In this document: positions 22,385-33,778 of the stretch, piece after piece
How positions within the stretch are numbered: position 1 is the first letter of the stretch
Layout of the letters: each line of letters begins with the position of its first letter
NCBI RefSeq assembly: GCF_001641265.1
Contig: NW_020167554.1
Location: 62,001 to 126,000 of the forward strand
Direction of reading: 5' to 3'
Length of the DNA stretch: 64,000 nucleotides
From: Pseudogymnoascus destructans
Lineage: Eukaryota; Ascomycota; Leotiomycetes; Thelebolales; Thelebolaceae
Program-made: the position numbers and the translations under genes
Notes under the pieces: generated by a model
Database searches by the model: none
What the model was told of the DNA's origin: nothing
Seen by the model: the letters and a program-made list of their open reading frames with translations, nothing else

Positions 22385-25300
22385 CTATTTCTTCTTTCCC
22401 TTCGCCTTGCTCTTTGATGGTGCTGGAGCGGGAGATCCTACACTCGAGGCTCGGGACGATGGCGCAGCCGACGTAGCCTTACTCCCAGGCTTTAAGCTAT
22501 CGATTGCCTTATTCTGCATAAAGTTAGCTTGTGGACACTACAGACCAGTATGCTGTCGACCTACCTTGACATTCTTGGACTTCTTTTTCGCGGGTGCGGT
22601 ATCATGAACGCTCTCTTCATCGTTATCTTCCTCCTCTGGCTCACGCTTGGTCTTGCCATTGGCACCGTTCGCTTTTGGCTGCGTCTCCTCGTACTCGCGA
22701 GCCACAGTAGTGAGCAGAGTGGTGCACCTCCTGCTAATTTCGAGCGGTGTTCGGCTTAGGAAAAACCAGTCAAAGCGGAAGAGGGGACTCTCGCGGATCT
22801 CATCGCGGATACGCTCGTGAATGTTCTCACTATCGATCCCGAATCGATCCAAGAGGACGAGAAGGAATCTGTCTTCTTCTTCTGTGTACACCTTTTTGTT
22901 TGTTGTCGACACTGAGTAGTTCACCTTCAGCTGTTGCAGGGGAACTCTGTATTGAGACATCTTCCTCTTCAGCATCTGGCGTTGATGTTCGATCTTCTTT
23001 GTCTTCTCTTCACCAGCTTCAACGAGGTTGATGTATTTCGAGTAGTCATTGAGGTCAGTGTAGCGCTTCCAGAAGATCTGGGCGTATGTCTTAACTTCTG
23101 CAGTAGTCTTGTTGTCGACCTCTTCGGCAATAGCATCGTAGTTCTTGCGGCCATACTTTGCCGAGCCGTTAATGAACTGCTGGAAGTCTCGCTTGTTCCA
23201 ATCACCGAAGCCTTGCTCTGACAAGCGCAGCTTCTCGGCCTGCTCTTCTTCCGTCAAAGGCGTAGCGTTGTCTATTTCTTGCTGATCCAAAGCTCGCTCG
23301 CCTTCTCTATCCGACAAATCTTCCTCTGATCCATCAGGCAGTGGCACCTTGTATCCAATTTCCTTCCGGAAATACGCAGTCTCGCGATCCTGCAAGTCTT
23401 GAAGCATGGGGGGGAAGAATTGGTAGTCGTGAATGACAATTTGCTTAGGTGCTCGTGGGGCTTTAGGCTTTGCATCTGCGGTTCGCCCGCCAGTAGAAAG
23501 GGCCTGTTTGTAGTACTGGTCCATGGAGTAAGACTGCTCCTTACGCTCACGCTTGGCGGGATTGATCCAGGAAATACCAATCTCCTTCTTCTTGTTTGTG
23601 AAGTCCTGGCCGTTCCACTCATAAGCAGACTCCGATGTGAACTTCTGGAGATCATCAATACCCAATTTCTCATACCGAGCATTTAACTCGGCCGTTCGCT
23701 TCTCGCCGTGCTTGAGAATCTCATCAATATCATCATCGCCGATCTCTGCACCTTTTTGCGCCAGAATTCCGGTTGCACCCTTGGTATTGAAGACCTTCTC
23801 GGCACCGTGTTGGATCATATTGAGCAGTTCGTCCTTATTAGCGGCGGCCTTCGCGGCAATTTGCGCGCGGCCCTGTTGGATGACAAGTTGATCAAGACGA
23901 AGCTTCTGTGCTGCTCGCTCAAGGACCTTCTCTTCGATAGCGTTCTCAGTGACGAAACGGTAAACGACGACTTGTTTGGTTTGGCCAATACGATGTGCTC
24001 TGTCCATGGCTTGTAAATCTGCTTGAGGGTTCCAATCGCTGTCGTAAAGCACAACAATATCAGCGCTGGTAAGGTTGATTCCAAGACCACCAGCTCTGGT
24101 TGTCAGAAGGAAGACAAACTTCTTAGAGCCAGGCTTGTTGTAGTCGTCAATGGCGGCGATACGATCCTCGTGGGCAGTTGATCCATCGATACGGCAGTAT
24201 TTGAACTCTCTGAAGACGCAATAATCCTCCAAGATATCGAGAAGTCGACTCATCTGGGAAAAGATGAGGACTCTGCTGCCTTGCTTCTGTAGCCGCCCTA
24301 GGAGCCTGTCCAACATGACCATCTTTCCAGCATTTACAACGAGATGCTCGTCGGTTGTGTATGGAGGCCCTGGCTCAGCACCCTCAAATAGATATGGGTG
24401 GTTACAGCACTTTCGCAACTGCATCACAATATTCAACAGTCGTGTCTTTGATTCGCGCTTTCCCCCGGCACCGTTGACAGCATCGATGTCCTTTTCCAGG
24501 ATCTTCTTGTACCACTTAACCTGCATATCAGACATTCCAATATACAAATTAACCTCCTTCTTTGGCAACAGGCTCTTCTCCACATCGCTCTTCACACGTC
24601 TCAATAAGAACGGACGAAGAACACGATGGAGTTGCTGGACAACAGTATCTTGGTCGGCCCCCTGGCCAGAAAACCATTGGTCGAAAGCCTCAGAATCGCC
24701 AAAGACGTCGGGGAGCAGGAAGTTCAGGAGAGCCCAAAGCTCGTGGAGGTTGTTCTGGAGAGGTGTGCCCGTGATGAGCAGGCGGTTCCTCGAGTTGAAA
24801 AGTCGAATGACTTGTGCTAAAGATGACTCCTCGTTCTTGATACGGTGAGCCTCATCGATAATGATATATTCCCAGGCAAATTTCTTCAAGTGTGACTTTT
24901 CTCTCAATATCATTTCATAGCTGGTAATGCAGACGTCGAACTTCTCATCCACAAGCCTCTCGTTGATGAGGAGATTTCGCTCATCTTTAGCTCCCTGCAG
25001 GACTAGCACATTGACTTCGGGGGTCCACTTCGCAAACTCTCTCTTCCAGTTGTCGAGTGTTGATTTCGGCACGATGACCAGATGCGGCCCGGTAATATCC
25101 ATAATGTGTCGTAAGTATCCTAGGAATGCTATTGTCTGAAGTGTCTTGCCAAGTCCCATCTCATCAGCTAGGATGCCCGATATACCATTCTCGTGAAGTG
25201 AGATGAGCCAGTTCAGGCCAGCAACCTGATAGTCCCTCATAGTGCCACCCTTAACAAAGCCGGGTGATTCTCTGAACACGGTATCTGCCGATCCTCCCTG

Positions 25301-25961
25301 CTTTTCATCCTTGAGCAGTTCTGCGTCCTCCTCGGCTTCTGTTCTCCGACGCCTTTCGTTGGCAGCTCCTCCAGCACGGCTAGCCTTCTTTGCCTTTGCT
25401 TCTGCAGCCTCCTCATTTTGACGATCAATCTCCACCATAATCTGTTTAATATGCGGGTTTGGGTTTGTCTCAATGAAATGCCGAAAGAGGTCCGTCAAGC
25501 CCAATAAGTAGCGGAATCGTCTAATCGAATCATCTTCCTGCAATAGGATATAAGTACAATCTCCGAAATATCATGTCATATGCGTATTACTTACCTGGGA
25601 TTGACCTAAACGATCGTGTTTCTTTCCGAACACGCTCCGTCGCAACTGTGTCGCCTCGGAACGTCTCCTCCTCCCATCAACCGGTTCACCGGCCACGCTG
25701 CTCGCAGTCGTATTTGGGTTGGTATCGGAGTCTTCCGTGTAATCTGGTGTCTCGTCGATATCCTGCATTAGCTTGTGTAAGTCATGGTCCTCTGTTTGAA
25801 TTGAACAATGGGTAGAACGCGCTATATGGCGTCAGGGGATTGGTAGATAAAATAGAGCTTACCATTGCGTCCACACGCAATTTGATGTTCAGATCGGATG
25901 CATCAGCCATTGAGCTATCTGTATCCGCTCCGCTGAGGCGACCGGATCGTGAAGGCGCCAT
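22385..25961 (-). CDS. ISW2: ISWI-family chromatin-remodeling ATPase (ISW2/ISW1-like)
   Basis: The four exons on the minus strand are 25863-25961, 25595-25789, 22565-25537 and 22385-22513, all in phase 0 with GTAAGC, GTAAGT and GTAGGT donors. The product is 1131 residues; yeast Isw2 is 1120. The SNF2 ATPase holds Walker A DEMGLGKT at residues 223-230 and the DEAH box at 326-329, then the helicase motifs LITGTPLQNN and DSDWNPQADLQAMDRAHRIGQ. The HAND-SANT-SLIDE part covers about 760-1045, with SANT and SLIDE between FGDWNKRDF and TTVAREYEE. ISWI proteins slide and space nucleosomes using ATP. The last exon adds a Lys/Ser-rich tail. Starting at the long exon alone would lose 98 N-terminal residues. 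Whether it is ISW1 or ISW2 cannot be settled here. Confidence 0.95.
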
Positions 25962-26658
25962 GCTCGCGCAACCTCAGTCCCAGGTGGCAGGGTAGGAGAA
26001 GCGGGATGGGTTCGTTGTGGTCTCCGAATCCTCTCGAGATGGTAAAGGGTGGTTCGCAATTGTGACTTGATGAAAAAGAGTCTCTTTGTTGATGGGTTGG
26101 ACTTCAGTTGGTGTAGAAAGAGGAAAACCCATCACACATCCAAAAAGTCGCGACCTCGATCTCGCGAGACGCCTGCCCCCCACAGCCTTATCCACAGCCG
26201 CGTCAACGTGACAGAGAGTCACGTGAATGGTGATACAGAGCAATAATGAGTAGATTGAAATACATGTGAATCATTCACAAACTTGCTTTAATATCACCGA
26301 CTATATCAATTATCTCTGCATATTATACCTTAACTCTTTGTTTTTATTTTATTTTATTCCGTTTGTTTAGAGTGTCCGGCAGAATTTCGGGAAGAAACTT
26401 CAACGTCCACTTTTACTTCTAGTCTTGCCGCTTCGTCACATGTACAGGACTTAACCAAGTCATACTCCAGTACCCCTCGACTACAACAAAGGCATTCAAA
26501 GCTCGACTTCATCGACTTATCTACTCACTAGTATTGCAGTCAACCGCGAATGAGAAACTTATTCCTGCAGAATACCTCGAGCAAGGTATAATCTACCATA
26601 TCATCAGCCTCCGTTCGTACCCCTCCGTCCGTCGGACCGGATCGAACAACAACCGAAG
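25962..26658. promoter_or_regulatory. Bidirectional promoter region (ISWI gene and 26659 gene)
   Basis: These 697 bp lie between divergent starts, with no supported ORF. The middle (about 26260-26360) is strongly AT-rich, and a GTCACGTGAATGG motif lies at about 26219. Confidence 0.45.
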
Positions 26659-27453
26659 ATGGACTCCATGAGGAGTCTCAACACGTCTTTGCCTCGTGCT
26701 TCGCCGCCGAAGCAGCAGACCCCAAACCCTCCAGAACAACTTCTACAGGCGTTTAAAGATGCTGCTCTGTCTGTCACAAAACTCTACAAAACAGCCGCCT
26801 CAGACCAAACAAAGTTACGCGCAGAAGGCTACCAAGACGCACTCGACGACCTGCTCACATATCTCGACAAAGAAGACATCGGCTTATCTGACGGCGAAGG
26901 TTGGAAAGTTAGGCAATGGGCTACAGCACGACTCGATGGCCGGGATCCGATTCCTGACAGCGACGACGAAATGGACAAAGAGCGCGGGTCGAGCCCAGTC
27001 GCACAGAAGAAGCCAAATGTCACCAGCATGCCGATACGAAACAGCTCACCAGTACGCCTTGAGTCAGTGCCACCAATATTAGAAGTTCCCGAGCCTGTCG
27101 AGGAACTGCCATCGCCACCCACAATAACTGTTCTCCCACCGACAGGCAATTTTTCTTTCCGATCTACGCACCAATATCCACAAGATGCAGATATGTCTGA
27201 TCAAGGCAACCAAACAGCAGCGGACGGTACCGTTATTTCAGCTGCGCCAACCTCAATCACGATATCACGGTCAAATCGATCAGGTTCGAGGCAAGTGGGC
27301 AGGGGAAGGCACAGCACGAGGAATAACACAAGAAGCCATGGCAGCGGAAGCACTGGCCAGAAGCGAAAGATAAATTTCGGTGATTTCTTTGATATTGGAG
27401 ATTTGTCCAAGGATGGGTTTGGTGGGGGGGGAAAGCGCTCACGGTTAGCTTGA
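26659..27453 (+). CDS. HAPSTR1/DUF4588-like protein
   Basis: This is a single exon of 264 residues. Residues about 27-100 (LLQAFKDAALSVTKLYKTA through YQDALDDLLTYLDKEDIGL to WKVRQWATARLDG) resemble the helical domain of the C16orf72/HAPSTR1 family, which in animals partners the ubiquitin ligase HUWE1 in stress responses. The rest is Pro/Ser-rich and ends with a basic RKINFGDFFDIGDLSKDGF block, a likely short linear motif. Family assignment is from memory of the fungal members. Confidence 0.6.
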   Translation: MDSMRSLNTSLPRASPPKQQTPNPPEQLLQAFKDAALSVTKLYKTAASDQTKLRAEGYQDALDDLLTYLDKEDIGLSDGEGWKVRQWATARLDGRDPIPDSDDEMDKERGSSPVAQKKPNVTSMPIRNSSPVRLESVPPILEVPEPVEELPSPPTITVLPPTGNFSFRSTHQYPQDADMSDQGNQTAADGTVISAAPTSITISRSNRSGSRQVGRGRHSTRNNTRSHGSGSTGQKRKINFGDFFDIGDLSKDGFGGGGKRSRLA

Positions 27454-28144
27454 GACGGCCATTTCGCTGGAAACGACTACTATCGTGCCACCAAGAGCAC
27501 CAGCTTCTATACCGCATACCCGAACATACTTCGAAATTGAGCTACTTCTAGCACGTCATGAACACGCATATCAGGCGTTCGGTTGCAATACCCAGGCGAA
27601 CATTTTACCCTACGGTGTTGTGTTCAGGGGTGGATCCGGTGGTCCAAGGTTGTGTGTGCTGCATTTACAGGAAGTTCTAGGGGGGTTTGCCACTCAACTC
27701 AGCATCGAGACAGGCTGGCGGCGGCGGGACGGGAGTCCCTGGAGTACGCATATGACGAACATATAGACGGATGGATGAGATCAGGTATTTTGCATTGCAC
27801 GGATTGATTGGGGACCATGGTATCGGTTAGGTCGGGCATGGGCTGGAACTGGCATATTTATTCTAAGGAAGATGGCCTGTACATAGGGAGCAGAGTTATA
27901 TTGATACCTTGTTTCAAACCAACCCTTATTCTGATTTCTAGTTGCCTTGTGGGATAATAAATGGGTGGGGAATTAGGGTTGATAGTTAATACCATAACTC
28001 AATAGCGCACAAGGACGTAAGAGAACTTAATGGATATTCCAGCGAAGTGAACGACAAGTCTTTGTGCGAATGTTTTGCAGACCCCAAGGGCCTATCGCAT
28101 CTGGTTGTGGGTGTTGCCCCGCATTAATAATTTATGGGGTTAAT
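27454..28144. other. Intergenic, nothing recognised
   Basis: These 691 bp follow the 27453 stop and precede the pogo element. I see only short overlapping ORFs. Confidence 0.5.
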
Positions 28145-28146
28145 GT

Positions 28147-29942
28147 ACAGTCGAGTCGCGATAAGTCGATTCGCGATAAGTCGATAATCGCGACGATACT
28201 TTTCTTCTGCACGAATTAATTCCTCATACGATTCGCGATTCGCTCGATATCGACCTCAATCCTCCTCATATCGACTTATAGATCGAAATAATGCCTCCAA
28301 CTCGACTGCATACAATGAAGACTGAGCAGCGTCGCGCGCTCAGAAGCTGGTCTCAACAAAATCCTCGGCCTACCCAGAAAGCCTGTATTGAGTGGTTCTT
28401 ACAAACATATAATCACCGCCTTACCCAGTCAACAGTCTCTGATTCCTTGAGCTCTCAATTTGCTAGCCTTGATAGCCCGACTTCAAGCATCTCTCCCACT
28501 ACCCAACGGCGAAAAGCTGCTGCTTGGCCAGAGCTTGAGGCTGCTCTCTTCGACTGGCAGAAGCGTATTGACGAAAGCGGAGGGATAACAACTGGGGATA
28601 TTCTACAAGAGAAGGCAAAACAGATCTGGCAGTTGTTACCACAATACAAGGAGAAGCCTATACCAAACTTTAGTATTGGGTGGCTTGACAATTTCAAGAA
28701 GCGGTATCAGATCAAAAGCCACATTAGACACGGCGAAGCAGGTTCAGTTTGTTCAACTACAGAAGACGAGATGAAGGCTATCCAAACACTAGCAGGAGAC
28801 TTTAAAGAGGAGGACATCTACAACATGGATGAAACAGGGCTCTACTGGAGGATGACACCATCGAGGGGCCTCTCATCACAAGTAAGGCCTGGATTGAAGA
28901 AGGATAAGACACGCATTACTGTAGTAGTCTGTACAAATGCTACAGGATCAGATCGATTCCGCCCTTGGTTTATTGGCAAAGCAAAAGCGCCACGCGCTTT
29001 ATGAAACGTTAATATTTCAACAATGGGAGGAGAGTGGAGATGGAATAAGAAGGCATGGATGAATCAATACATCATGGCCGAGTGGCTACAAGCGTTTTAC
29101 CTCCACATAGGGAGTTCTAGATCTGTGCTCCTTACAATGGACAACTTCCCTGGACATACTGCAGCTATTGAAATTGCTCCTCCGCCTTTGAATATCCGAA
29201 TCATATGGCTACCTGCAAATTCTACAAGTCGATTCCAACCACTTGATCAAGGCATTATTGCCTCTCTTAAAGCCCATTACCGTCGACAATGGCTTGAATT
29301 CATGCTCGTGTCATTTGAGAACAACAATGACCCTCTAGATTTCATGTCTCTTCACCTTGCACTTCGTTGGATAATCCGTGCTTGGTATCATGATGTCACA
29401 AACACAACTATTTACAACTGTTTTCGCAAAAGCACTATTGTTGCTCATCCATTACAACTGCCTACAGAGCCGCTCCCTTCACTTAATACGCTATACAGTC
29501 AAGTTAATAATGCTGGGCATATTCGCGACGCTATGGACCTCTCAAACTTCTTAAATCCAGCAGATGAATCACTACAAGAGGGGGAATACAATGGCAGCAA
29601 CGATGATATATTACAAGAGGTTCTAGCACAATATATACAAGAGGATACTCAAGATGAAGAGGAGGAGCAACCTGAACAGCCAGTGTACTCAATGCAGGCC
29701 GCTCAGCAAGCTCTCCAAGTTCTAATTGGGTATGCAGAGTCTGAAGATGGGGTTGATACAGCACATTTATGCTCATTTGAGCACTTTGAACGGTTTTTGA
29801 CAGCGAAGCGGGCATCACTACAGGCACAGGGCACATTGGATCAATGGATTATGTAATAGCTTGGCATTTGATAACTCGGTATTCTTGATAAGTCTATATA
29901 TTTCAGCTGCACGGATTGTATCGACTTATCGCGACTCGACTG
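28147..29942 (+). mobile_element. Pogo-like DNA transposon with TIRs and TA target duplication
   Basis: The 1796-bp element is flanked by TA on both sides (28145-28146 and 29943-29944). Its ends are 23-bp perfect inverted repeats starting CAGTCGAGTCGCGATAAGTC. The left end adds a second copy of the GCGATAAGTCGAT motif. It carries one transposase frame. Confidence 0.9.
28291..29856 (+). pseudogene. Pogo-family DDE transposase, one premature stop
   Basis: The coding frame is open from ATG 28291 to a stop at 29856, except for one TGA at 29002-29004; both halves are in the same frame (521 codons with the stop). An N-terminal HTH/CENP-B-like region is followed by the catalytic core: YNMDETGLYW for the first Asp, LLTMDNFPGHTA for the second, and STSRFQPLDQGII for the third, with 34 residues between the last two. 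Family alignment puts Arg or Lys at the stop (PRAL-x-NVNISTMGGEW), consistent with CGA to TGA. Without readthrough the protein would lack the last two catalytic Asp residues. Confidence 0.9.
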
Positions 29943-30001
29943 TAGCTGCTACCCCACTCTCCTAACTATGCCATCTACAGTTCTCACGCGATAAGTCGAT
30001 A

Positions 30002-30602
30002 CAGTCAACTCCCGTTAAGTCGATACAATTGGTGACACATGTAAATATCGTAAAAGTGAAAATATCGTTATATTGAAATGCCAAGTATTATGTAATCCAC
30101 CTATCTAGTGTCTCCTAAACCAAGGAATTAAGCTGAATTGCCTCAATTTCGCCCTCTAAATGCTCTAATGCCCTGAGGTGATTGGCTTGGAGAGCATCCT
30201 GACACAAAGCCACTGCAGCTATCAATTCATCGCTAAAAGTCGTAGAGAATTTGTTCAAGTTGAGGCCATTGGCCAGTTCAATTCAGTTGTCTAGTTGTTG
30301 TCGAGTTGTCGAGATGTTTAAAGCAGTTACTAAGGCTATCTGATATTGTCGATTGACTGAGCCTATGATTGAACGTGAAGAAACCAGTTGATGCAGGCTT
30401 TCTAGGAGGGTTTCGGGTGCTGTTTGTGTGCATAATGTCGATGGGCACGGCGCTGTTCAAGTGTAATCATGTGTTTTCGAGACATAATAAGTTGGATAAG
30501 TCGATAATTAAAGGTCAGAAGGTCAATATCGCGAATATCGAGAATTGAGTGTGAAAATCAATTGGTGCTGAAAAAAATATCGACTTAGCGGTGTTATCGA
30601 CT
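30002..30602 (-). mobile_element. Internally deleted pogo-derived element (MITE-like)
   Basis: The left end CAGTCAACTCCCGTTAAGTC follows TA and resembles the neighbouring pogo TIR. The right end has ATCGACTTAGCGG, an imperfect match. On the minus strand at 30278-30460 a frame reads NHRLSQSTISDSLSNCF, matching the N-terminus of the neighbour's transposase (NHRLTQSTVSDSL). So this is a diverged, deleted relative. The exact right end is uncertain. Confidence 0.65.
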
Positions 30603-30692
30603 AATCCGACATCGTCTTGGCGAGAGCAGTGTTTCCCAAAGTAGTATTAGTATTTGTGGTTTTCGAATAGTATTCGGAGATGAGCAGTATTC

Positions 30693-31622
30693 TGTCATAC
30701 TGACATTCGTTGCACTCAGTTTGCTATCAAACTCAAGAGCAAACTTAGAAATCTCCTCCTCAAACCTACAAGTCACCATACATATCTTGGCTTATCAACA
30801 ACAAGAGCAATACTACTCAACGATTGCTGCAAACTCTTCTACTACATCTGTTTATGCTACATACATCATGGCATATCATTTGGACACTCATTGAACAAGT
30901 TATTAAGAAAATATCCTCCTTAAGGGGATGGGCCAATACTACCACATGGCATATCTCCACCAACTAGAGGCCTAGGAACATGAACGATAGCTCTAGAAGC
31001 TTCTACAACCATCTATGATTCATTACACGTCATCGCTCCTTAGTTACTCACAAGATTGGTTAAGTTATGACATAATTTGTCTATAGGTACTCTGACCTTG
31101 GACCTCCTTTTCACTTCCTATAGGCTAGGAACACAAGAGATGGTTCTATGGGATTCTCTTACGTTCGCTACATGATTAGCAAGCTAGTTGTGGGTCGCAC
31201 TTGATTTCTAATACATTTACCAAGCCTGGTTAGTCATGGAAAGTCATGGAAAATGAGAGAACTACACTCCTTTGGCATAAATAGGATTGCCCTTTCCTTA
31301 AGAAAGGTCAAGCAGACAATACAGTAAATCGACTAGCACATACTTCTACGTTATTTCCAAGCTTCCAAGCATTGATCTTGTTATTCTTTGTTTCTGAAAA
31401 GTCAGCGAGGTGCTAACCTCTGACTTACCCCTGAGTTCTCAGACTCAACATTTGTTACAACTTGTCTAAACCACTTCACTACATCATACACCTAATTGCT
31501 GCATTGTGGAATAGTCTAAGCTACAACCCTTTGGCTCTGTTTCCTAAGACAGTATTTGTCTTAGTAAAATCATCCCTTCCTTGGGTGGCTAGATTCTCAC
31601 ATCTGGTGCACCCACCATTACA
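30693..31622 (+). repeat. Family A LTR, copy 2
   Basis: This solo LTR of 930 bp runs TGTCATACTGAC...CCATTACA with the perfect 5-bp duplication TATTC on both sides. It lies within the hAT relic. Confidence 0.92.
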
Positions 31623-31800
31623 TATTCAGGCTAAAATTAGGGTATTCCGCGAGTATTTGCCAAAGACTCAAATACTATTCGAGTCCTTGGCAAGCACGGC
31701 CCAGGATGCCAAGCTACGAAGATTTTACCCCGCCCTCATAGATAGATCCGTAGAAATAGATCCATAGATAATATACCAATTGATATTTCTACCTGGTATT

Positions 31801-32213
31801 ATGAATGGAGTCTTTACAATTACTAGAGACAACGCATCGAACAATACAGCAATGCTCGCAGAGTTTGGAATAGGGGCATGCACGAGTGTCGTTTCTATAC
31901 AGCAACCATGGAGCTTTACAGTAAAGGAAGGCGACGTCTGATGCATGGCACACATTATAAACCTTGCAGTTCAAGCAGCTTTAACTATGTTAAAAGCTGT
32001 CCCATCAGAACAAATGGAATTGTATAGGCTTAAGCAAGGCATAGCTCATACTCAAGGCTTCATTCTTAATAAAGAAGAAGTGGCAACGGTTCTTATAAAA
32101 CTACGCCAGCATATCTATGTCTTCCGGAACTGTCGAGCATGGAAAGATACATTGAAAGTACAAGCATCTACTATGGGTATTCAGGTGGTTTCAATGTCCC
32201 TCGATATGCCTGT
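31801..32213 (+). pseudogene. hAT transposase fragment
   Basis: The frame reads GVFTITRDNASNNTAML and continues to FTVKEGDV, then TGA at 31939-31941, then CMAHIINLAVQAAL and a helical part to the LTR. TxDNASNN and CxAHxxNL are hAT catalytic-region motifs. The stop replaces the usual Arg before CMAH. The N- and C-terminal parts are missing. Confidence 0.8.
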
Positions 32214-32406
32214 TGTAACGCTGACTTCTAAACGATAGAAGACACAGAGGTTTCTTGCGTAAGGTTGACTTGACAGAGGAGGCAGGGGATTAGACACAAA
32301 GGCTTTCCAAGTAACACGTTACAGTATTGTAAAAAATACTATATTGAGTTGAGCACGAAGCTCCTATCTAAGGAAATACTATCTACTTATATAGTGGCGT
32401 CGTGCC
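32214..32406 (-). repeat. Partial LTR related to family B
   Basis: These 193 bp match one end of the family B LTR (TGTAACGCTGACTTC to GTGGCGTCGTGCC, including the TATATAG box). Similarity stops exactly where the 86-bp repeat array would begin. The next 122 bp are different, with repeated GGATAAC and ATATCCATGATATC motifs (32407-32528). It may be a related LTR with another U3. Confidence 0.75.
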
Positions 32407-32528
32407 AAAGGGATATCCATGGATAACATGGATAAATAACATAATATCCATGATATCCAATGTTATCCATCACCTGATATTCTGTGGATCCCCGTGGATA
32501 ACAGGGATAACATAATATCCATGATATC

Positions 32529-32629
32529 TGTTGAGTAATAAATGTATGTATTCCTGACTATGTTACCTACACTTGGCTTTACCAATAATCCATACAGAGA
32601 TCACGTGAGATCATGTGACTATTACAACA
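32529..32629 (-). repeat. 3' LTR of the copia element
   Basis: These 101 bp have TGTTG...CAACA ends. In element orientation they directly follow the polypurine tract GTGGGGGGGTG (32630-32640). They differ from the 5' LTR at about 8 sites, mostly transitions, so the insertion is old. Confidence 0.9.
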
Positions 32630-32820
32630 CACCCCCCCACGTATCCCCATACGAGCCTCAAATTGTAGTGTGAGAAACTTGGGAAAAAAGGTGTCAAGTA
32701 CGCCCGATGATTCACATCTACGCCCCGTGACTCATTTCCGATCGAAAAACAAGTTGGCCACTTCAGTTCAGATCTTCCATCTTTCTTCCATATCGGTCAT
32801 CTATACCTTGGACTGCCTGG

Positions 32821-33076
32821 CTGCCTTCTGCCTTCTGCCTTCTGCCTTCTGCCTTCTGCCTTCTGCCTTCTGCCTTCTGCCTTCTGCCTTCTGCCTTCTG
32901 CCTTCTGCCTTCTGCCTTCTGCCTTCTGCCTTCTGCCTTCTGCCTTCTGCCTTCTGCCTTCTGCCTTCTGCCTTCTGCCTTCTGCCTTCTGCCTTCTGCC
33001 TTCTGCCTTCTGCCTTCTGCCTTCTGCCTTCTGCCTTCTGCCTTCTGCCTTCTGCCTTCTGCCTTCTGCCTTCTGC
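32821..33076. repeat. Heptamer tandem repeat (CTGCCTT)n
   Basis: About 36 near-perfect copies of a 7-bp unit lie between the 3' LTR and the accessory ORF. The minus strand is purine-rich (AAGGCAG). All frames are open because 7 is not a multiple of 3, so the long ORFs across it are artefacts. Confidence 0.97.
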
Positions 33077-33163
33077 CCCTGCCTACCCTGCATCTCCTAT
33101 CTTACGACTCCCCACACCCCACCATACTTCTCTCTTCTCATCGGCAAGTCCGTACGAGACACG

Positions 33164-33778
33164 ATGCCTGCTGTTGGACAGGTCTTTGTGGAAGACCTAA
33201 GCGAGGTCTTTGTGGATGCCAACATCCACATTTACCTTCCTCCTGCTGCCCAGGAGTCCCTGCCCCGTCCTCTGCCTATGTTGGCACCTCGGGTGTACAT
33301 GACTGTCCCGTACGGGACTACTGGAAATGTTCGCCTTGAACACCCGCAAGAAATTGAAGGGTTCTACATCCAGGCAGCGGGAGAGAATGTCGCGCGGGTC
33401 TCCCAGGTGAGCATGGGTTGTGAGCAGTGTGATGCTGCATGCGGAGAAGAGGGATCTCGGCAGATTCCCTTCTTTACAGTATGCATATCCTTTGGGAATG
33501 TGCAGGGTGGTGCCTGTGCTTCCTGTGTCATGAAACATCAGGCCGCAGCCTGCTCTCTTCATGAGTACTTCCCTTCCCTGTTGACTTATGTACCTTTTAG
33601 CGTTCTTATGAGTCCGTACGAGCTAACGCTTATAGATTCCTCCCAAGATGATCGGGAGCCCACCCCTCCTCCGAAGGATGACACTCCTCGTCCTGGAGAA
33701 CGTGCTGGGACTCGGGCCCATGCGCGGAAGTTGGCACTTGAGGCTGCGCAAAGAAATGGTAGTAGGAATGCAGTTTAA
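33164..33778 (+). CDS. Cys-rich accessory protein of the copia element, antisense to pol
   Basis: This ORF of 204 residues lies on the strand opposite gag-pol, between pol and the 3' LTR. The N-terminal half is hydrophobic and Pro-containing without recognised motifs. The middle has CEQCDAAC, then TVCISF, then GGACASC and a final Cys six residues on (CX2C...C...CX2C...C), a candidate zinc cluster. The C-terminus is acidic and Pro-rich (DDREPTPPPKDD) then basic. It shares cysteine order with the protein at 19089-19866, though overall identity is low. A possible intron ends at GCTAACGCTTATAG (33622-33635), but no donor keeps the frame, so I keep the unspliced ORF. DNA binding is inferred only from the cysteines. 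Confidence 0.6.
   Translation: MPAVGQVFVEDLSEVFVDANIHIYLPPAAQESLPRPLPMLAPRVYMTVPYGTTGNVRLEHPQEIEGFYIQAAGENVARVSQVSMGCEQCDAACGEEGSRQIPFFTVCISFGNVQGGACASCVMKHQAAACSLHEYFPSLLTYVPFSVLMSPYELTLIDSSQDDREPTPPPKDDTPRPGERAGTRAHARKLALEAAQRNGSRNAV

Larger units (their letters stand above)
30627..32213 (+). mobile_element. hAT transposon relic
   Basis: The left end CAGTGTTTCCCAAAG is a typical hAT terminus. A hAT transposase fragment lies at 31801-32213. The relic is split by family A copy 2 and cut on the right by an LTR fragment at 32214. Confidence 0.7.

Noticed and set aside
32670..33200. Plus ORF of 176 codons and minus ORF of 98 codons across 32821-33076
   Set aside because: They are translations of the 7-bp tandem repeat; any frame of it is open.
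33565..33635. Intron in the copia accessory ORF ending GCTAACGCTTATAG
   Set aside because: The branch point and acceptor look good, but each candidate donor shifts the frame away from the acidic C-terminus. Kept only as a note.
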